DNA of 64,000 nt. It comes from Leptolyngbya sp. CCY15150 (GTDB lineage Bacteria; Cyanobacteriota; Cyanobacteriia; RECH01). The position numbers and the translations under genes were made by a program. Position 1 is the first letter of the stretch. The number at the start of each line of letters is the position of its first letter. A model generated the notes under the pieces. The model had not been told where the DNA came from, searched no databases, and saw only the letters and a program-made list of their open reading frames with translations. Below are positions 44,644-52,313 of this stretch, in pieces. The DNA lies in the NCBI RefSeq assembly GCF_016888135.1, contig NZ_JACSWB010000157.1, forward strand, positions 1 to 64,000, in the 5' to 3' direction.

Positions 44644-45423
44644 ATGGTTCATGTCTCTGTTGAGCGTCCTAGTGCGGCACCGATTCCAACCGCGACACCT
44701 CATGCTTCCGCCTCTCCAGTGACCCCACCTCCACGGCAAGCTCCCAACCGAGCTAAGCCGTTGGTAGAACTACAGCAAGTGACCAAGGTCTACGCCAACG
44801 GTAGCCGCGCCCTGCGAGATGTGAGCTTACAGATTCGCCCCGGCGATTTCCTGTTTGTCACCGGCCCTTCAGGGTCTGGGAAATCTACACTCCTCAAATT
44901 GCTCTACGGGGCAGAGCGTCCATCGAGTGGACAAGTCTTTGTCGAGAACCATAACTTGCTCAACGTCCATGGCAATCATCTCTCTCAACTGCGGCGGCGC
45001 ATTGGGGTGGTTTTCCAAGACTACAAGCTGATTCCTCGACGCACCGTATCGGAAAATGTTGCCTTCGTGCTGTGGGCGCAGGGGTTCACCCGCAAAGAGA
45101 TCCACCGGCGACTCATCCCCACTCTTAAGATGGTAGGACTGCAGGACAAGGCTCAATGTTTCCCAGACGAACTCTCGGGAGGCGAGCAGCAGCGGGTGAG
45201 TATTGCCCGCGCCATTGTTGGCACGCCACCGCTGCTCCTAGCCGATGAACCCACGGGAAATCTTGATCCAGATAATTCTTGGCAAGTGATCAAGATCTTG
45301 AAAAAGTTGAATTCCATCGGCATTACCGTCGTCGTAACTACTCACAACGAACAGTTGGTGAGAATGTCGAACCATCCGGTGGTGCAACTGCGGGATGGGC
45401 ACCTGTACTCCGTGCGTTCCTAG
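44644..45423 (+). CDS. ftsE: cell division ATP-binding protein FtsE
   Basis: A 259-residue ABC ATPase. An N-terminal Pro/Ala-rich extension (1-38) precedes Walker A '[14 protein letters not shown]', the Q-loop '[15 protein letters not shown]', the signature '[15 protein letters not shown]', Walker B '[12 protein letters not shown]' and H-loop 'VVTTHNE'. These match FtsE, the ATPase of the FtsEX complex that controls peptidoglycan hydrolases at the division site. FtsX is not adjacent on either side, as is common in cyanobacteria. The divisome may draw on the M23-TPR hydrolase of this window (inference only). Confidence 0.9.
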   Translation: MVHVSVERPSAAPIPTATPHASASPVTPPPRQAPNRAKPLVELQQVTKVYANGSRALRDVSLQIRPGDFLFVTGPSGSGKSTLLKLLYGAERPSSGQVFVENHNLLNVHGNHLSQLRRRIGVVFQDYKLIPRRTVSENVAFVLWAQGFTRKEIHRRLIPTLKMVGLQDKAQCFPDELSGGEQQRVSIARAIVGTPPLLLADEPTGNLDPDNSWQVIKILKKLNSIGITVVVTTHNEQLVRMSNHPVVQLRDGHLYSVRS

Positions 45424-45471
45424 GGTTCTGCAGCAAAAATTTACCCTGAGTGGGTCACCCGTGGTTCCTTA

Positions 45472-45540
45472 GCGTTCCCTGCACTGGCGTTCCTTGAGCG
45501 AAGTCCTTGGCGTAGCCGCCCCAAAGGGGCTAGGGAACGC
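45472..45540. repeat. nested palindromic repeat after ftsE
   Basis: GCGTTCCCT (45472-45480) and AGGGAACGC (45532-45540) form the outer 9-bp inverted repeat; GCCCC-AAA-GGGGC (45518-45530) is an inner hairpin. 'GGCGTAGCC' and 'GAGCGAAG' motifs are typical of small cyanobacterial interspersed repeats. The 253-bp gap has no gene. Confidence 0.6.
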
Positions 45541-45676
45541 GCGGGTGGGGTTATGGCTTTCTTCCGAAGGAGACGTTTCCCGTTGGCGCAGCCTGTCCTC
45601 AAGACAAACGACTTCGCTCAGCCAGCTTAGATCCTGGAATACGGGTTAGATTTTGGGCTAATTATGTCTTTGGAGA

Positions 45677-46249
45677 CTAACTGGCCTGCTCATCATGCAT
45701 GAGGCGATCGCAAATCCCTTGCAGATGGTCGTGATTATTGACGGGACGCCGAGGGGCAGGAATCTCGGTGTTTGGCCGCATCGGTAGATCGTTATGCATG
45801 AGGCGATCGCAGATTCCTTGCAGATGATTGTGATTATTAATGGGATGCCGGGGGGCAGGAATCTCGGTGTTTGGCCACATCGGTAGATCGTTGCAGGGGC
45901 AGGACAGATCGGCGGTCGTGCCTACTGCGGCCATGGGAACCGGCATCTGACAACGGGCACAGGGTACGATATCCCAGCGATCGCTCAAGAGTTGATGGAT
46001 CGTTTGCGTGGTGCCATCGAGATAGCAGTCGCCGCTATCGGCAGCCATGATCCGCTGCCAGCATTGTTCAAAATCATCGCTGTAGCGATCGCCCTGGATC
46101 ACCGACACAGGCAGTACAGATTCCTGTCCATTACGGATCCAGACCTTTTTGCCTAGTTGGAACCAATAGGCCAAATATTGACGAACATCGTGCTGGGATG
46201 CCATGTCTAACACTGTTTGAGATGACCTGTCGCTGGAGTGAACCATCAT
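45677..46249 (-). CDS. uncharacterised protein with zinc-ribbon-like motif and in-frame duplication
   Basis: A 190-residue protein. Residues 1-95 ('QYLAYWFQLGKKVWIRNGQESVLPVSVIQGDRYSDDFEQCWQRI') form a small alpha/beta domain. 'PCARCQMPVPMAAVGTTADLSCPC' has C-x2-C and C-x-C pairs that could bind zinc. The C-terminus contains two copies of a 33-residue unit beginning 'NDLPMxPNTEIPAPRxPxNN', encoded by a 99-bp tandem duplication (45695-45892). I do not recognise the family. It is alone on the minus strand. Confidence 0.75.
   Translation of the reverse strand: MMVHSSDRSSQTVLDMASQHDVRQYLAYWFQLGKKVWIRNGQESVLPVSVIQGDRYSDDFEQCWQRIMAADSGDCYLDGTTQTIHQLLSDRWDIVPCARCQMPVPMAAVGTTADLSCPCNDLPMWPNTEIPAPRHPINNHNHLQGICDRLMHNDLPMRPNTEIPAPRRPVNNHDHLQGICDRLMHDEQAS
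45695..45892. repeat. 99-bp tandem duplication inside the coding region
   Basis: Copy 1 (45695-45793) and copy 2 (45794-45892) are exactly adjacent, each 99 bp (33 codons), and differ at only a handful of positions. The length keeps the reading frame. Each copy contains one HIP1-type GCGATCGC. The few differences suggest a recent event. Confidence 0.9.
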
Positions 46250-46587
46250 ACATTCCTAGGTGAGGACTAGCTTTGGCTGAACAATCAGAGCGATACACCA
46301 AATCCGCCATTGTGGGGGGCGGGAGTCTCAACATGGTGGCAGAAGCGCCGCCCAATCTCCATGATTGACCTCATACTGTTGACACACTGAGACGTTCCTG
46401 TCTTGGCTGAGCCACGGAAACGTTCATCAATGTAGGTCAACCGACTAGTTTCATCCTAGCGGCGATCGCTCTTGATCAACGGGCTAGAATCCTTAGCTAA
46501 CATTAAGACTTAGAAGATGCGATTGAGGAAAGCGATCGCCCCTTCCTGCCCATCCCTCCGGCAAACAACGCTACTTAAGGAACATCC
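46250..46587. other. 338-bp spacer before allA
   Basis: I see no gene or convincing repeat here. It is a divergent promoter region for the minus-strand zinc-ribbon-like gene and the plus-strand ureidoglycolate lyase. Confidence 0.4.
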
Positions 46588-47088
46588 ATGCCTCAGTCCT
46601 CGAATCTGGTACAGCTACCCGTCCAGACCATTACGTCCGACAACTTTGCCCCCTTTGGCCAACTCATTTTGCCCACTGAAGACGGTAAACCCTTTGATGC
46701 AGATGATGCGCAACTGCACCTCAGCAACGGCATTCCCCGGTTTTATATCATGCGGCTAGAGCATCGGGGGCTCACGTTTTCGCGCATCACTCGCCACCAA
46801 GGCTGCACGCAATGTTTGGGATCCCTCGAAGGGAAATCCTGGATGATGGCAGTGGCTCCTCCTGGAGCGGCCCAGCGCCCAGCGATCGCTGATATCCAAG
46901 CCTTTCAAATTCCAGGCAACTGTTTTATCAAGCTGCATGTGGGTACGTGGCATGCGGGGCCCTATTTCCAAGCGCCGACGGTGGATTTCTACAACCTAGA
47001 ACTCAGCGACACCAATATTGTTGACCACGAAACCTGCAACCTCACCAGCAGCTACGGCGTGGAATGTCAGCTAGCGATCGCGGGATAA
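46588..47088 (+). CDS. allA: ureidoglycolate lyase-family protein
   Basis: A 166-residue cupin-fold protein. 'DNFAPFGQLILPTEDGKPF' and 'PRFYIMRLEHRGLTFSRITRHQGCTQCLGSL' fit the AllA family, with the active-site region 'FIKLHVGTWHAGPYF' and the late 'DTNIVDHETCNL'. AllA releases urea or glyoxylate from ureidoglycolate in purine breakdown. No other allantoin-pathway gene is nearby; in cyanobacteria this homolog often stands alone, and its substrate there is not certain. Confidence 0.85.
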   Translation: MPQSSNLVQLPVQTITSDNFAPFGQLILPTEDGKPFDADDAQLHLSNGIPRFYIMRLEHRGLTFSRITRHQGCTQCLGSLEGKSWMMAVAPPGAAQRPAIADIQAFQIPGNCFIKLHVGTWHAGPYFQAPTVDFYNLELSDTNIVDHETCNLTSSYGVECQLAIAG

Positions 47089-47153
47089 GGTTCCCGCCAC
47101 TCACCCTAGTCTGAGGGTGTGGATGGCTCTAGATCGTCACAACCAGCGCAATT

Positions 47154-47188
47154 AAAAGGGGAGTAGGCCCATGGCCCGCTCCCCTTTT
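47154..47188. terminator. bidirectional terminator between allA and ndhD
   Basis: AAAAGGGGAG (47154-47163) and CTCCCCTTTT (47179-47188) form a perfect 10-bp stem, with an inner GGCC/GGCC pair around CAT. Stem and T/A tracts are symmetrical, so it can end both the plus-strand allA transcript and the minus-strand ndhD transcript, which converge here. Confidence 0.85.
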
Positions 47189-47264
47189 GATGATCTTTAG
47201 TTGAATGCGTATCCGGGCAGATAGTATCGAGAACCCAGATAGTTGGAGAGTCTATCCCAGAGCC

Positions 47265-48869
47265 CTAGCGGCTGAGGGTTGCTAACTCTTTGGTTTCTGC
47301 ACCAAAGATGGGCGGAGCCACAAACCGAGGTGCTTGCAACTGGAAGGGTTGTTCCGCAACGGTGGGCAGATTGCCACGCAGTTGAGCCATCACAGCTTCC
47401 GTTTTCACGTCATAGGTTTGGGTTGCCAGCTTAGGATAGACGCCAATACCAATGATGGGCACCAGCAAACAAGCGGCGATGAAGGCTTCCCGAGGCTTGA
47501 TGTCAAACAGCTTCATATCTGCCAGCTTGACGCTTTCCTCACCGTAGAACACCTGACGCAGCATGGAGAGCAGGTAGATGGGAGACAGAATCACGCCTAC
47601 TGCAGCTAGGAGGACGATCGCTGCCTTAAAGGTGACGCCATAGGCATCGCTGGTGGTGAAACCTAGGAACACGGTCAGTTCTCCCACAAATCCACTCATA
47701 CCCGGTAGGGCAAGGGAAGCTAGAGAACCAGCGGTGAACAGGGCAAAGACGGTGGGCATTTGCTTGGCCATGCCACCCATTTCGTCCATTGCCAAGGTGT
47801 GGGTGCGATCGTAGGCAACACCCGACAGGAAGAAGAGGGTCGCAGCAATCAAACCATGGGACACCATTTGCAGAACCGCACCGCTCAAGCCCAAGGTGTT
47901 GAAGGAGGCGATACCAATCAAGACAAATCCCATGTGAGCGATGGATGAGTAAGCCATGCGGCGCTTGAGATTGGTCTGAGCAAAGGCGGTGAGTGAGGCG
48001 TAGATGATGCTAATGACGCCTAAGATGGCTAGGAAGGGAGCGAAGTAGGTGTGGGCATTGGGCAACATCTCCATGTTCATGCGGATGAGACCATAGCCAG
48101 CCATTTTCAATAAGACCCCAGCCAGAATCATCGAAACGGGTGCAGGTGCTTCACTGTGAGCATCGGGCAACCAGGTGTGGAAGGGGAAGATCGGTAGCTT
48201 GACGCCAAAGGCAATCAGCAAGGCGGCATAGAGCGAGAGCTCAAAGGGTAGGGAGTAGTCCTTTGCCGCTAGGGTTTGCAGATCGAAGCTGGTGACATCA
48301 CCGTAGAAGGCCATGGCGAACGCTGCCATGAGAATGAATAGAGAGCCGACAGCGGTGTAAAGAATAAACTTGGTAGCGGCGTAGAGGCGACGCTTTCCAC
48401 CCCAAATTGCAATCAGCAAATAGACCGGCACCAGTTCCAGCTCCCACATGATGAAGAACATCAACATGTCTTGAGCCACGAACACCCCAATCTGGGCGCT
48501 AAAAACCACTAATAAGGAAACAAAATATAAACGAGGTTTGTGGGTCACATTCCATGACGCCAGGATAGCTAGCGTCGTCACCAAACCCGACAAAATAACC
48601 AGAGGCATGGATAAACCATCCACCGCCACAGACCAGTTCAGACCCACTTGGGAAACCCAGGTGTAGCTTTCCACCAGTTGGTACTCGGGATTGTGCAGGT
48701 CGTAGTGTGCCCAAAAGGTGTAGAGCATGAGGGCGAACTCGGCCAGACCAACGCCTAGCGTGTACCAACGCAGAGTTTTACCATTTTGATCCGGGATGAT
48801 AGGAATCGGCAGGGCCGCTATCAGCGGAAAGAGAATTAAGGCAGTTAGCCAGGGAAATTGTGTCGTCAT
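47265..48869 (-). CDS. ndhD: NDH-1 subunit NdhD
   Basis: A 534-residue proton-pumping subunit with about 14 membrane helices. Family marks: '[23 protein letters not shown]', '[21 protein letters not shown]' (the key Glu), '[37 protein letters not shown]' (conserved Lys and His), and '[16 protein letters not shown]'. The sequence looks like the respiratory/cyclic-flow type (NdhD1/D2) rather than the CO2-uptake types D3/D4. It sits in the thylakoid membrane. No ndhF is adjacent, and the gene is monocistronic, ending at a strong bidirectional terminator. Confidence 0.96.
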   Translation of the reverse strand: MTTQFPWLTALILFPLIAALPIPIIPDQNGKTLRWYTLGVGLAEFALMLYTFWAHYDLHNPEYQLVESYTWVSQVGLNWSVAVDGLSMPLVILSGLVTTLAILASWNVTHKPRLYFVSLLVVFSAQIGVFVAQDMLMFFIMWELELVPVYLLIAIWGGKRRLYAATKFILYTAVGSLFILMAAFAMAFYGDVTSFDLQTLAAKDYSLPFELSLYAALLIAFGVKLPIFPFHTWLPDAHSEAPAPVSMILAGVLLKMAGYGLIRMNMEMLPNAHTYFAPFLAILGVISIIYASLTAFAQTNLKRRMAYSSIAHMGFVLIGIASFNTLGLSGAVLQMVSHGLIAATLFFLSGVAYDRTHTLAMDEMGGMAKQMPTVFALFTAGSLASLALPGMSGFVGELTVFLGFTTSDAYGVTFKAAIVLLAAVGVILSPIYLLSMLRQVFYGEESVKLADMKLFDIKPREAFIAACLLVPIIGIGVYPKLATQTYDVKTEAVMAQLRGNLPTVAEQPFQLQAPRFVAPPIFGAETKELATLSR

Positions 48870-49275
48870 TGTGAGAGCGTCCCTAAAAGCAGTTGAATGG
48901 ACTTGTCGCGCAACGTTCTATGTTGAACCATCACAGAAGAGGCGGTTTCTCAAGCTGCAAGACTCTGGGGTGTAGCTGCGATCGCGGGCTTTCCAGGTTG
49001 GGAAGCTCTACGGGGCTGGTAAATACCAATATCAGAGCCTTGTAAGCAGTGCCTAGATAGAAGGTTGGCTAGGTGGACTGGGCAGTCCGTAGCAGGCATC
49101 TCGCTAAGTTGAAGAGTGAGAATTTCTACCTATCGATATAATACCCTTTTTTGTTAAGTTAATTAAACTTGAATGTTGGAATATTTAGAGTTTTCTATTG
49201 TCTTTCCGTAGATCTGGACGATTCTTTCTGGAAATGGTGTATGGTGTAGCTCGCAAATTGCTTGTTATATCAAGA

Positions 49276-49321
49276 TTTGAGGGCGATCGCCCCTGATATA
49301 CCCTCAGCGATCGCCCTCAAA
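49276..49321. repeat. 15-bp inverted repeat containing paired HIP1 octamers
   Basis: TTTGAGGGCGATCGC (49276-49290) and GCGATCGCCCTCAAA (49307-49321) are exact reverse complements around 16 nt. The outer TTT/AAA gives terminator-like symmetry, though no gene ends here on the plus strand. Confidence 0.65.
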
Positions 49322-49410
49322 AATGTCATGACTTCATGGAATGAGTAGCTACTTGCTCGACATCACGGAACGTAACGTCATGGTGGATAGGGGGCACGAT
49401 CCAGGCAGGC

Positions 49411-49438
49411 AAAAAAAATCAGGAGCGATCGCTCCTGA
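49411..49438 (-). terminator. intrinsic terminator downstream of the COP23 gene
   Basis: TCAGGAGCGATCGCTCCTGA (49419-49438) is a perfect 20-bp palindrome centred on HIP1. On the minus strand it is followed by eight T residues (complement of 49411-49418). It lies about 140 nt after the stop of the COP23-domain gene, with the right polarity. Confidence 0.75.
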
Positions 49439-49579
49439 TAGGTGAACTTGGTCTTGGATGGTGCATCTGTTCAAAAAAATTCAAAAAGAAGCAGGTAGCA
49501 CCAAGGACAATCGTGACGTTATGGCTAGCAACGTATCGGTCAAGCTAGGACTCTTGCCCTAGGCCTTGGACTACGCAAT

Positions 49580-50290
49580 CTAGCGAAACTGATCGGGGTT
49601 TAGGCTAGGGGCGTTGCTAGGCACCAATTGGTTGCCGGTGCCGCCATCCGAGGGATCCAAGAAAGGACGCAGGTTAATGGCATCCGAGGAGCGCCGAGAT
49701 GGCATATTGATGCCAGGGATCGATGGCAGATTCAGCTCATTGGCCAGATCGCCCAGCACATCAAGGTCGTTGCCGGTGAACGTCGTCACGGCATCGGTTT
49801 GTTGACCGCTATCGGCTACCGTCAAGCTCTCAAACACGCGATCGCGGGTGACCCGAGCATCCTGCCCAGGGGGCACCGTCAGCACAATCCGACAGTCGGA
49901 ATTTTGCTGCGTGGTGACGCAGACGATGTCGTAGTCATTTTCAACGCTGGTGCGCATTTCCAGCAAACCATCGGGACGGTAGGACTCTAGCCGACGGCTG
50001 ATTTCGGTGCAGCGGCGTTCGGGCGTCCAGCCACCGCCCAGGGTGGTTGGCTTTGCCCAGGGATATGCTTCACCCGGCTGGCTTTGGGGGTAATACATGA
50101 CCACATATTCCCCGTCTATATATTGACAGGCGAAGCGGGCATCGGCGGGGGCGGGGGAAACAGTCTCTGTCTGAGCGACAGTCGGTAGGGCCATAGCTCC
50201 ACCTAGGGATAACACGGCTCCCATGACAACGGCACCCGCGCGGATGCCCATACGGCGTTGGCTAGATTCTTGAGAGGTTGGCGGTAGCAT
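49580..50290 (-). CDS. COP23-domain secreted protein
   Basis: A 236-residue protein. A basic N-terminus and hydrophobic stretch (about 17-38) end in 'ALPTVAQTE', a likely signal peptide. The COP23-like domain (about 52-160) has 'FACQYIDGEYVVMYYP', 'LGGGWTPERRCTEISRRLESY', 'VCVTTQQNSDCRIVLTVPPGQD', with paired cysteines that may form disulfides. A low-complexity tail (about 175-236) follows. COP23 was named as a circadian-oscillating protein in cyanobacteria; the molecular role is unknown. Probably periplasmic or envelope-bound. Confidence 0.82.
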   Translation of the reverse strand: MLPPTSQESSQRRMGIRAGAVVMGAVLSLGGAMALPTVAQTETVSPAPADARFACQYIDGEYVVMYYPQSQPGEAYPWAKPTTLGGGWTPERRCTEISRRLESYRPDGLLEMRTSVENDYDIVCVTTQQNSDCRIVLTVPPGQDARVTRDRVFESLTVADSGQQTDAVTTFTGNDLDVLGDLANELNLPSIPGINMPSRRSSDAINLRPFLDPSDGGTGNQLVPSNAPSLNPDQFR

Positions 50291-50465
50291 GACAGGTGAT
50301 TTCTCCAGCGGATATAAACAGTGTGAGGTATGGTTGGTTACGCACAGCCCAAGAGGTTCATGGTTGGACGACGAACGCTCTAAAATAGCTTGGGTCTATT
50401 CCTATAGGTGGTTTGACGTGTCATCAGGATAAAAGTTTCAGAAAAAATTTCCGCCATCTATCTCG

Positions 50466-50493
50466 TTATCGGTTGAGTTGCTCAACGGGATAA
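50466..50493. promoter_or_regulatory. inverted repeat in a divergent promoter region
   Basis: TTATC-G-GTTGAG (from 50466) mirrors CTCAAC-GG-GATAA (to 50493) around TTG. It lies between the divergent COP23 and HAD-like genes, in the 298-bp gap 50291-50588, and could be an operator or hairpin. Confidence 0.4.
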
Positions 50494-50588
50494 TGTTACA
50501 TGTAACCTTGGGTGTACGCGCCTTGTTTAGGGTTCTAAATCTCCCTTGAGCTATCCATACCACCATTGTTACGACCCAATCACGCCTG

Positions 50589-51134
50589 ATGCTAGCCGAA
50601 CAAACATTATTATTTCTTGACATTCAAGGAGTTCTGAGCATTCCAAACCAGCCCGTAGCGCAGCCCTATGCCCAGGATGTAGCGGCTCCCTGGGGGGCAG
50701 TGCGTGGATCAAAGGAACTCATTTCAGCGATCGCTTGGGCTGAGTGGATTGCCCCCCTGTGGATTTCATCCTTTGGTTCCCAGGCGCTGCTGTGGAATGA
50801 TTGGGCCAAAACCCAGCGGTGGGCGATCGCCTATCCCCTCTCGGATCAGCAATCAGCCCAAGCCGCCGCGGCCTTTCCCAGCGCGAAACAGGACGCCAAA
50901 TGCTTGGCGGCCCGCTGGTGTAGCCGTCGATGGCCCCATCGGATTGTGTGGATTGAAGATGGCTTCTCGGCGATCGCTAAGGCTTGGGCCGCAGAAAATC
51001 CTAAGCTGCAGTTGGTGAGCACCTGCCCTTTTGAAGCACGCTCCAGCAGCGATCGTACGGGATTAGCTGAATGGAATATTGAAAAAATCCGCGCGGCGCT
51101 CTCTCTAGATGCGCTCATCCCCGTGGATCCATAA
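50589..51134 (+). CDS. HAD-like protein (SAK-HAD type) with altered DxD motif
   Basis: A 181-residue protein. 'LLFLDIQGVLSIPN' matches HAD motif I, where the usual D-x-D-G-V-L reads D-x-Q-G-V-L. 'PLWISSFG' fits motif II (Ser/Thr), a lysine in 'SAKQDAKCLAARW' may be motif III, and 'IVWIEDGFS' fits motif IV (E-D). The small size and order resemble the HAD domains grouped with 'Swiss Army Knife' RNA-repair proteins. The missing general-acid aspartate suggests weak or altered phosphatase activity. The substrate is unknown. Confidence 0.72.
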   Translation: MLAEQTLLFLDIQGVLSIPNQPVAQPYAQDVAAPWGAVRGSKELISAIAWAEWIAPLWISSFGSQALLWNDWAKTQRWAIAYPLSDQQSAQAAAAFPSAKQDAKCLAARWCSRRWPHRIVWIEDGFSAIAKAWAAENPKLQLVSTCPFEARSSSDRTGLAEWNIEKIRAALSLDALIPVDP

Positions 51135-51162
51135 ACCCAGCTTTCCATGGAGGTTAGACAGG

Positions 51163-51252
51163 GGTGCTGCGGAATTAAGGGGGAACCTCTAGCGACAAGA
51201 TCTGAAACGCCAAGCGAAAGGTTGCGGAACCATGCCGATATTCAGCAACGCT
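51163..51252. repeat. small element ending in ATTCAGCAACGC
   Basis: The spacer between the HAD-like gene and fur runs from GGTGCTGCGGAATT (about 51163) to TATTCAGCAACGC (to 51251), close to inverted repeats of the MITE-like family. GAACCTCTAGC followed by GATCTGAAA (51183-51207) occurs again at 51974-52000. This looks like a diverged relative of the MITE-like elements. Confidence 0.4.
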
Positions 51253-51701
51253 TAGACAGGAATGAGCGATCGCTGGCAAGCGGGACAAATGGCGTGAATC
51301 GTGAGTTGGCAGTCTAGCAGGTGGTAGCCGTTTTTATCAGCCGTTTTCACCCCCGACCGCAGGATGGAGTCGTTTTTAAACTCAATGGTTTGATTGCAGC
51401 GTACGCAGATCAGGTGGTGGTGGTGGTAGGGAGCGGGCTGGTTGAGTTCGTAGTGCTTATGCCCTTCAGCTAGCTCTAACTCTCGCAAAATACCCATGCG
51501 GGCCATCAGCTTCAGCGTGCGATAAATCGTCGCTAGGCTAATATTTTCGCCCTGAGCGTGCAAACGATTGTAAAGATCTTCTGCACTAAGGTGTTTTCCC
51601 TTGGCCAGATTTTGAAAGGCTTGGAGGATGGTCTCCCGCTGGGGAGTCATGCGCCATCCTCGGTGATTGAGTTCGGCCTTGAGTGAGGATGCAGTATACA
51701 T
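51252..51701 (-). CDS. fur: ferric uptake regulator FurA
   Basis: A 149-residue Fur. The winged helix 'RGWRMTPQRETILQAFQNLAKGKHLSAEDLYNRL', recognition helix 'SLATIYRTLKLMARMGILREL', regulatory metal site 'HHHHLICVRCNQTIEF' and C-terminal C-x2-C 'CPACQ' are all present. The 'GHKHYELNQP' and 'GYHLLDCQLTIHAICP' segments match cyanobacterial FurA rather than PerR or Zur. It represses iron-uptake and photosynthesis-linked genes when loaded with Fe(II)/haem. ATG 51701 is the natural start. Candidate autoregulatory boxes lie upstream (next entry). Confidence 0.93.
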   Translation of the reverse strand: MYTASSLKAELNHRGWRMTPQRETILQAFQNLAKGKHLSAEDLYNRLHAQGENISLATIYRTLKLMARMGILRELELAEGHKHYELNQPAPYHHHHLICVRCNQTIEFKNDSILRSGVKTADKNGYHLLDCQLTIHAICPACQRSLIPV

Positions 51702-51722
51702 AGGACTTAGAGTACCTGAAAA

Positions 51723-51810
51723 TTCTCAATAGCATAGCCTTAATGTGAATCTTAAACGATCCTGACAATATTTGCAACAACCCGACGCTATTGAGAACAA
51801 TTCTCTATTT
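51723..51810. promoter_or_regulatory. candidate Fur-box region upstream of fur
   Basis: The sequence TTCTCAATAGC (51723-51733) is the exact reverse complement of GCTATTGAGAA (51787-51797). The second half-site extends into GAGAA-CAA-TTCTC (51793-51805), an AT-flanked 13-bp inverted repeat. These resemble Fur-type operators, and they lie 22-105 bp upstream of the fur ATG, suiting autoregulation. Binding is inferred. Confidence 0.45.
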
Positions 51811-52005
51811 AGCATAAAACCGTTGCTTCTGCACGAGTTTGACCGTTAAAAAGCGGCTTGGGAAAGGGCTTTCAGCGCGTGATCTGGAATGCCCAACCGG
51901 GGCTGATGCGAATGGTGGGCGTAGGCAATCAAACCTGAGACCAAGTTCATTGGTACCCGATGAACCAGAAGCTGAACCTCTAGCAAGGGGATCTGAAATT
52001 TGGCG

Positions 52006-52146
52006 GTGCTGAACCGATGATATGCGCTAGCGAGCCGTGGGCGAGGCGATGACACTCACACTTCAGCAGCATCCAAGCTATTCATCATCAAGGTACGGTG
52101 AGCAGCTTGCTTTCATTTCAATGGCATAGCGTCATGCAGCAACGTC
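52006..52146. mobile_element. MITE-like element, copy 3 (diverged)
   Basis: From GGTGCTGAACC (about 52008) to ATGCAGCAACGTC (to 52146). The right half shares GTGAGCA-CTTGCT and CATAGCGTCATNCAGCA with copies 1 and 2; the left end is degraded. It lies in the 612-bp gap between fur and the histidine kinase gene, where I see no gene I can support. Confidence 0.4.
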
Positions 52147-52313
52147 TGATGTTCCATGCACGATGGTGCGCCATCGTGCCGCTAGTCGCCGTTCATCAGA
52201 CGATGGAAGGGGCTGCGGTGCCGCGAATGTTCGATTTGACACAAGTGTTCAACCTGCTCATGCTCAGGCCATAAAAGAATGAGGGTCTTAGCTTATCTCG
52301 AACGTAGGGTCGA

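Larger units (their letters stand above)
48870..49579. other. 710-bp spacer with HIP1-based hairpins
   Basis: No gene is supported. The spacer contains a 15-bp perfect inverted repeat (49276-49321) and a 20-bp palindromic terminator (49411-49438), both built on GCGATCGC. An AT-rich block at about 49120-49250 may carry the ndhD promoter region. Confidence 0.5.

Noticed and set aside
44644-45423. ftsEX operon
   Set aside because: The gene after ftsE is on the other strand and no FtsX-like protein is adjacent.
51846-52055. 69-codon minus-strand frame between fur and the kinase gene
   Set aside because: The C-terminal half looks somewhat protein-like, but it overlaps a repeat (GAACCTCTAGC) and the start has no ribosome binding site.
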